Source: Aplectana chamaeleonis (lineage: Eukaryota; Nematoda; Chromadorea; Rhabditida; Cosmocercidae). From it: a DNA stretch of 64,000 nt. The stretch's first letter is position 1; each line of letters begins with the position of its first letter. Shown here in pieces: positions 48,301 to 57,300 of the stretch. The stretch spans positions 496,001 to 560,000 of the forward strand of contig JAPDOI010000117.1 of the NCBI GenBank assembly GCA_029168955.1, in the 5' to 3' direction. The position numbers and the translations under genes were made by a program. The notes beneath the pieces were generated by a model. That model did no database searches, was not told where the DNA came from, and was given only the letters and a program-made list of their open reading frames with translations.

Positions 48301-51300
48301 CGACACTTCAAAGTTAAGATTAACGACCAAGTCCCCACTAGCAGTTTTTTTTACTCGATTATCGATCGTTTTTCAGAAAAACGGCTTATAATTTATATGT
48401 TAAAATTATATTTGGCAACTTCAGAGCTTCGAGTCTGAAACATCTCGGATAAGCCAGAGCAGGGTCAAGCGGGGAGTTGCGTAATTTTTCGATATCGGAG
48501 CGACCTCCACCATCAATTTTTTCCAAAATCCGAGATATTTGCGACCCCCTCCCCGAGACGCGATTTGTGGGCAGTTTATATTTGATTACTAAAACTGTCA
48601 GACGCCGAAATTTCATTCAGTATTCGGGCTCAAGCGTCTAAAACCTGAGCAATGATTCGATTCTTCCCTTTGGTGAGAATAAACATCGAGAAATTCAGAG
48701 ATATCTCCATCAAATTTTCATTATTCGTCCTGAATTTTGGCGACCCACCCCCTAACCGTCAGTTTTGGCCACAATTTTTGCGAGCCCCCCCCACACGTTG
48801 CGAAATTTCGCAACCCCGCTTGACCATGAGCCAGAGAGAAATAAAGTTGCAAAATCACAAATCCCGCTAAGAATCAATAATTACGCTCCGTCGAAGTTTT
48901 GCGCAAAAACTATCATTTAGTTGTTAGGTGGCTCAAATATGCTGCCAAGTCTGGTAGGTCTGGTGGTTTACCTCAAAGTAAAAAGCACTCAAAGATGCTC
49001 AGTACTCAAGATTACCACTAAACTGTAGCACATAGTCTGTTTCCAAGTGAAATTTATTTCCGTTCATCGCGTGCGTACGCGGACGTACGCTTCGTCTTCT
49101 TCCCCCCCCCCACTTTCTCGCTGTCTCTACCCTTGCACTGCACTAGCGCGCGAGGAAACACAGTAAATTTGGCTCGGAAGCCGAGGATATCTCGCGAATC
49201 ACTTTGACCCAAGCTTCATATAGTAGAAAATTTGTGCTTTCGATCAATACATCGCACTTGGCCGAAGGATCAACGCTGAGAGGTGTACTGTGCTTCTCTG
49301 GGCTGAATTCCGGTCCGCAATCGCGTCTCGAGACGCTTTGCGTCCGCGCGCATTCAAGTCGGAAGTTTTCAGCGCCGCAGTCGCCGATCTGTTGACTCTA
49401 GGTGGGTTTCAGAAACTCGAAAGTAAACAAAGTTGGAGAAAACTCAATAAAAAAGCCATATCGAGTCGGCTTTGGCGCTGCGAACTCGACTGACCCCAGC
49501 GCGTGCGGCCGCAAAGCGTGTCGAGACGCAATTGCGGACCGGAATTCGGGCCAGATAAGCACAGTAAAAATCATCCGTCTAGTGGTGGAAAACTTTCGCT
49601 TCAACAATATAAACATGACAAACCTGTGCCAGATACTCCGCCAGTGCAGCCTGCGCCTTCGCCTGTGCTTCCGCAATCGCATCCATCGGCATACCGGCCG
49701 TTCCTCCTACTGCAGCAGCAACTGGTGCCACCGCGACATGATGTTGAGCTGGTGACGAGTGTTGAGCATCCAATGGCGACTTTCCAGCTGCAAATGTTGT
49801 GCTTTTTCGTTCACCTTATGATCAAGCCAAGTTCTCGATAGCACTTCTTACCTTCTCTGTCAATCAACACCTGCGGCTTGTCCCATGTATTCTCCTGCGT
49901 TATCGCATTGTAGTAGTACTTGCGTCCATCAGGAGATGTATACTCGTTCCATGCGTCATCTGGATTTGTTGGCGGCATCGCTTGCTGTGCACGACCAGGT
50001 ACCGGAAAACCTGGTGGGAAAAACGGTGGCGGCATAAAACCTGAATATATACACAAGTCAGCAGAGGATATATAAACTAAAGCGCTCCAAAAGTATTGTT
50101 GCACCCCTAATACGTCTAAGCCCGGTCTGAATTAGATATGTCCCAAAGAATTATATCACCACTTTGCTCATCGCCCGAGAGAAGAACCCTAGTGCTGAAT
50201 ATTTCAGCCACATAAACGAAAAAAAGTTTTCTAGCTAGTGTTAAACTCAAGAATAGGCCTTCCCAAAGCATAGGCACACTTTTAGAGCAAGGCGATGACA
50301 CAGCTTTCATCTAAAGAGTTTTTTACTCAGAATGTTGGCCGAATAGGGATGGGAGTTCATAAATCCCAATATGAGGCTGAAGTCAAAGTTTCTTGCCAAT
50401 TGGCTTTGACGATTTCTGAACCCTTCAGCGTTGGTCATTCGGCCAAGTGCGATATAGCGATCGGAAGCACAAGCTCTTTTCTATCTAACGCAGCCTTACA
50501 CTTCGGCCAATCCTGCTCATTTGCGGAATATATGCTACAATCCAGTGGTAATCTTCAGTACTGAGGATCTTTGAGTGCTTACCTATATACTTTGGGGTAA
50601 ACCACCAAACCTACCAGAGGTGACAGGATATTTGATCGCCTTTACAACTAGATAACAGCGTTTGCGGAATATTTCAACGGAGCGTAATTATTGATTTTTT
50701 AGCAAATTTTGTGATTTTTCAAACATGGTCTTTCCTGCCTTCTCTGAGAAGTTTCGGCTTCGAAACCGCCCAAGTTAAGTATAATGACCAAGTTCCACTC
50801 AACATTATTTTTTCGTCAATTATCGATTGCTTTTTTTTGAAAATTCGACTTTCTACATTCCTATCGATTTTCAGAAAAAAAAGATCGGTAATTGACGAAA
50901 AAAATATAATTGAGTAGGAGCTTGGTCATTACAATTAACTTTGAAGCTTCGAGGCTGAAACTCCTCAGATAAGCAGCCAGAAAATCCAGTATGAATTAAT
51001 AACTACGCTCGGTAGAGAACTTCCGCAAACGCTATCATCATGTTCTAAGGTGGCTCCAGTATCTTGTAAACTCTCGCAGGTTTAGTGGTCTACAGTTCAC
51101 CTCCGCACTGCCGTTCAGTCCGCAAAGTGCAAGCTAATTGCGAAAGCGCTTACGCAATCAGCGTGCGAGTATCCTCAGATAATGATGTGGGATCACCCGG
51201 GCGGTTTTTGCCTTTGGTGCCCGAGTGAACCTACCACCCGGGTGATCCCAAATCCGTCTGAGGATACTCGCAACCGCACCGCAGCACGCTTTCGCAATCA

Positions 51301-54300
51301 GCGTGCACTTTGAGGACTGAAATGCAGTGCGGAGGTGAGCTGTACTTCAAAGTGAATAGAAGCACTCAAAGATGCTCAGTACTGAAGATTGTCACTGAAT
51401 TATAGCACATATTTCGCTAATGAACAGACTTTGGCCTAAGTGGAAGGCAGCGTTAGATAGAAAAGAATTTCTGCTTTCTATCGGTAAAGCCTAGTTTTGA
51501 CTGCAGGTGGTCGCTGCAACCATGCGAGGGACAACTGTTACTTTTTCATCGCGCGTAATGGAAAGCCGCTCCAACTGTGATCGCTTCGTGGCAAACGTCC
51601 TACATCGCTGGGTGGAGGCGGCGAAATCCTATGTTTTACTGCTTCGCTGCTGAAGGAGCGATTCTCGATAGTCGCTGATCAGCGCTCCATCGCTGCCATT
51701 ATGGCTGCGATGGAGCGATTGCCAGCGAATGACACGTTTCGTCTAGTGAACGTTGACCATTTCGCATGACAAGATCAGTGTTTTCGAGTCGAAATGCGTT
51801 ATTGATGAATACCAGCCATCAATTTCACTGATTGATTGAATTTCCGCTATCATCCGTGGGCCTATGCGCTATGAACAGAATCGCTGCCGCTGCTACACCG
51901 TTGCAGCAGCGGGTGCAAAATCGCTGCGTCGAAAAACAGCAGCGATGCAGTCAAAACTAGGCTTAAGACGCATTTGGCAGAAGGACCAACACTTTAACGT
52001 TTGAAAATCCTCGAAGTCAAGCGGCAAAAAACTTTTGCTTCAACGCAGTGAAAATGCTTACTTGCTTTTGTAGCGATCCATTCTAGGATAGACCAAAAGT
52101 TGCCTTGTTACACTTCTGCAGCAGAAGTGTATGACATTAGAGGTTTTTCAGCCGAATCAAGTAGTGATTATATATTTCACGACAACTTCGATCCAGACCG
52201 GGTACTTACACATTAGGAGCCGCGTCTATACTCTTTACGCGCTGGAGGGCAATCATTGATTGAAAAAAAAACTATCTCACCTCCAGGTGGCCGCTGTGCA
52301 GTGTAAGCAGCAGCGCTCGCATTCCGCGCGGCCTCTGAAATCATTCACACTTCAGACCCATGGAAACCTGCTGTCCGCGCCTGACGCGGACCAATTCTAA
52401 ATTTAGAGAGGAGGATGAGAGTGAAATCGTCCAGGTATGCAGTACGTCAGCAGTACAACAGCCTACATCTCGCAGTATGAATTACAGACGACTTTTCCTA
52501 CATGACCTACTAGTGATACTACTTATTATCGCTTTGGCGATTTTCAGTGTTATTTTAGTCAGTAGTGTTTTTGTGTTGTTTATGTAGATCCCTACTACAT
52601 ATAACAAAATGGACATTACACTATTGCGCTAGCGACGAGCGCGAAGCGGATGGAGAGAGCCCGGAAATCTGGTTCGTACACGCTCACGCCGCTGTCCATC
52701 AGCCACTGTCGACATCTCACATTGGCGACTTTAACAATGCAGAAATTAGCCATATATTTATATCTTACATTGCCTAAAGCAACCACACAGAAAAAACTAA
52801 TCATTTTCACTCTCGCGATTGTCGGGCATCGTCAGAAACCTGAGCGCTCGTTCAACATATTGATCAAGGAGAGCTAACCCTAGAGATGCGATAATTATAG
52901 ACACCTCAGCGCCCTCATTCGGACTACACAGTTCCAAAAATGGATGAAGAACTCATGGTCATATCGAGCTTGGAATACATCGAACCGAAGAACGAGTTGG
53001 GTTATACTCTAACAAGGGAACCACTAGGGGCAAGGGGAACTATAAGTAATAGTAACCATTCCAAATGAAATATACTTTTCTAGAACCATAAAAGGACGAA
53101 AGGTCCGAATATGCCCATCGCAGCTGCCTAGACCAACTCTTAAAGAAGTTATAGGCGTTCTTCTCTGATATTTGTACCTATTGTACCCTCCAAGAAGCGC
53201 ATTATTTTTACGAAAATCCGGATAACAGACCTCATAATCGTGTTCAGCGCCCAAAACTAACCCACTAGGCAAAGTTCGGGTTAAGGAACATTTTCCACGG
53301 ATTTTCGGTTGGGCGTTTATTCCTACCAACAATTAGAGGGCTCTCGAAGCGTTTTAGAATAATATTCCAGATTTGACTTAAAATTCGCTCTGGAAGGTTA
53401 TTTGGGGTGCTGATCACGAATCTGAGGTTCATTCGTCGTTTTTTCAAAGTTTTCGACTATGTTTGTTAAGAGCTTCCCACAGGCAGAAAAAAATTGACGG
53501 CTCAAATCGTTTTCCTGGGGGTGATTTGAAATGCTCAACACGAATCTGATGTCAGTTTATCGATTTTTAACAGCTTACGGTGGATTACGGTGGGTATACG
53601 GTAGTTTGGTAAAAGTCTGAGATTTGTCTCAAAGTTTCTATGTGGGGGTTATTTGGGGTGCGGAATACGAAATCGATCGCCTCCTAAATGGCATGTTACC
53701 TACCGTAACCTACAGTGAACTCTAAAATTTCAACAAGCGAACCCCAGATTCGTGTTCAGCATCCCCAGATTACCCCTACATACATTTTTCAAGCGGAATC
53801 CGGGAAAAAAATTAAAAACACCCTAAAAATTCCATGGGGGCACCCTTACCTTGCCGCGAAGCTTCAAAAACTCTCATAACTTCTTTCAGAGCGAGTCCAG
53901 GCAGCTGCGATAGGCATATTCGGACTCCTTGTCCAAAAGTGGTTCTAGCGAAGTACATTTCATTTGGAATGGTTACTATGACTTATAGTGGTTCCCTTCT
54001 AAGTGTGGGGGTCAGTTTCCGCATAAGAAAACTCGAATAATGCATCCCCAACCTACAGAGTCATGAAATTCTTGAAAAACTTGTTGTTCAAAATCCCGAA
54101 ACTGCGTATTCGAAACATTTTACTTCATTTTCAATTCAAACCTATCGATATCCTGAAATACCTGCATTTGTGAATGTTCGATACGCCTATTAATTTTTTT
54201 GTTCAACGAATATTTCGTCTACCCAGACAGAAAAAAAACTTTAAAATTTTGAAGATCCCGCCAGTTTTAGGGAACGAAATCCGAATTCAATCATGAAAAA

Positions 54301-57300
54301 ATGCTCAATCGGTTCAGAAAATTAATCGATATCTCTGAGGTCCAAAAAGATTTGTTTGAGGAGCATGTTCTCAAGTGTATACAATAAATCGACAAAATTC
54401 GACATGACATTTGAAAAAAAAAACAACTCAACTTCTACAGGGCCTACTTCAGGAGAACTCATTCATTCACAAACCTGCCTCATAGGGTCTATTTCCTAAT
54501 ATTCATTCATTAAAGGCACAGTCCAAGCTCGTGGGTGAAATTTGATATTATGCTCCTGCCGATGTGTGTAGCAACCCTGCTAAACTCGGAATCTCAACTC
54601 TTCAAAATAAGCGAGAAAAATCTAGCACCCGTTTCCTCCGCCCCCAAATCAGCACTCATTCGCTCCGCCCACTTCAGATTTTTCGAGCTCAGTAGGGACG
54701 AAACATGCCATGGATTTTGATCTCTATGTTCTTCCATTTGTTATCGGTACATCTTTATGATGTAGTCTGCTCCAGTGCGATGATTGCGAATGACAAGCAA
54801 AAACAAGCCCGAGACAACTTGTCCACAAAATTCTCGCAGTTCCAATTCACAACTTTTAGGGGCCATAGCTCCCGTGCACAGCGGATTCTGAGCGATTTCG
54901 GAGAACCGTTGTGATCAGCGCGGAATTCTCTCCAAGAGAAAAAGTAAAACTCAAAAGCGTTTCTGAAGTTGGGCTGCGCCTTTAGGAATTTCCGAAAGGG
55001 CATAATTGCACAAATAGGTACATTCATTTCGAACCCCGAAAACCAGTCACTCGGACAACTCAGTCCTTCAAAAGGTTTCAAAATCGAAGTAACTCGGATT
55101 AATCAATGATTCAAAAACTAGCGTTTATGGCCGACTTTCACAATCGATTAGAATGATTAGAAGCGTTTGAATCTCGATTACTCAAGCATGACTGGACTTT
55201 TCTTCGCGAACACACAATCCCAATGCCATTAAAAAGAAATGCAAACAGTTTGAAGAAAAAATCTTCACTTTTTAACACAAATTTTCAAGAGTTGCGCCGG
55301 GTCGAAACCCTGCTTGAAACTGAGCGTCACTCGTCGCTGGATATATGACCCCTACATTAACCCCAGCGCTGCAGGTTTTTAACAATGCGCGGCTTTCACA
55401 ATGTCTGAAGGCGGTCTAGCCGAAATTCCGGTTTTGAAATTCTCCTCTGACCCCTGGATGACCTGAAAACCTTTACAATCACGCGGACAAAACTCTTGTT
55501 TTCGTCGCCCAAATACTGCAATCAAAGCCCACAGAGGGTCCCAAGGGATGATATGCAAGACGAATCGGCCTAAAATACATCTATTATAGACTTCCCCTGA
55601 CAAGCCCTCTAAATCCCAAAACTTCAGCCTGGTGTCAATTACGATGATTTCCACAAACCCTCACTTCCCTGAAAACTCAAAATGGCACAAATTCTAGTAA
55701 AATGCTCTACTGGTAACTACCTCCCAATCTTCTATCCCTGGCCAGAGCTGACATCTATCCTGAGTAGAGTAGAACTGTAGCCTCTCCTCAGACTTGGATG
55801 TCCGCACCTCTGACCAACAACAGGGGCCATGAACCTTGACGGAGGTTTCAATTGGGAGCACCTAAAGACCTAGAGGCAGCAATCTCAAAAGCAGAACTTC
55901 GGTAGGACCATGCATTTACACATAAAAACAGAGTTTATGAAGAGTTCTTGTCAAGAAGCTTCGGTTGCATACTGTATTTTTGTTGGGTTCATGTTTTATC
56001 ATATTAGAATAGTTTAACCTGCCAGCTTATATGAGTATCATTCAGGAACCTTCTTCTTTATAATCCTGTCGAGGAGAATGTGTGGAGAAGACGCCGTGCT
56101 CGTTTGTCGTGCAAAGAACAATAGGGAGGAGGGAGAGAAAAAACGAAATCCGGATAAACACCTGTCCAGTTTATCACAGACTTCAGATAAGAAAAGTTAT
56201 TCATCGCTATACCTGCTCATCACTAACCTGATCTCCTTTCTGGATCCTGAAACTCCTACCAAGAACCCAGAACCACATATACAGTCCGATACATTCTTTT
56301 CGAATGTTCGCCGACGATAATTATTGGAATATCTTTGTGCTGTGAGGGAAGACAAAAGATGTGAAACCGTAACTCTACAGCGCAATGAGCTCATCTCATG
56401 CTCCATCTTCTCCCGACGGCGAAAAAGTGAGTACAGATTCCGATGAAAACATCGATCACGAAATGAGCCAACATTGCAGTTGCCCTACTGAATAAGGACC
56501 GGAACTACGGAGCTCACCTTCGCGCTCCTTTCTTTCTTCCTCGGTCGCTTTCTGAATCAACTCAGCCAGTTCAGCTTGTCCAACCACCTTTGCCTTTTCC
56601 GGCTTGTCCCAAACAGTCTCACGAGTTTGCCAATGGTAGAAGTACGGCTTTCCTTCCGGCGATTCAGCTTCCACCCACAAATCCTCGTCCTCTTCACAGT
56701 TTGCAAGCTGAAAAGCACACACTGGAATTCTTCATTACTAACCTCGTAAAAGTTTCGACGAAGCTGGCACACTAAACACGCCGTCAGGTGAAGCGTGGAT
56801 TATTTGGTTTAATCTGCGTGTTTTGATAAGGGATCCTGACGAAGGTCACATTCCACTTTTTATGTTCAGTCAAGATCAGAAAGGAGATGAGAACGATGAT
56901 GAGGAAGAGGATGAGAAAGATGATGAAGAAGAGAAGAGGAAGAGGGTGTGGAAGATGGAGATCATGAAGAGGATGAGAAAGGGGAAGAGCGTGAGCATGA
57001 GAAAGAGAATGCGGGAGAGGATGAGTAAGACGATGTGGAACAGGATGAGGATGAGGGAGAGGAAGATAAAGAGGATGTGGAATAAGATGAGGAAGAGAAT
57101 GATGAAGAGAACGAGGAGGAGGACGATGATGAGGATAAGGCTGAGGATTATAAAGAGGATTAAGAAGAGGACGAGGTGGGGAATGAGAATGGGGCTGCCG
57201 GAGAGAATGTGGGACAGGATGAGGGTGAGGATCAATCAGAGGATGATGAAGAGAAGAAGAGGAAGAGGGTGGGGAAGATGAGGATGATGAAGAGGATGAG

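Larger units (their letters stand above)
47790..49605. mobile_element. Family H foldback with three nested insertions, copy 3
   Basis: Family H sequence (AGTGGTAATATTCAGTACTG to GAAAACTTTCGCTTCAAC) is interrupted by family I elements at 47950-48225 and 49288-49564 and by a hAT-like element at 48460-48828. A further foreign stretch at about 49040-49200 is unidentified. The left end is truncated. Its right end is only 18 bp from the donor of tcer-1 exon 49624-49787. Confidence 0.82.
50375..52044. mobile_element. Family H foldback with two nested insertions, copy 4
   Basis: It starts GGCTGAAGTCAAAGTTTC and ends AACTTTTGCTTCAAC. It is interrupted by family G (51092-51345) and a MITE at 51485-51966; subtracting both gives about 0.93 kb, the size of the intact copy at 43783-44717. 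It lies in the tcer-1 intron between 52281 and 50040. Confidence 0.85.
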
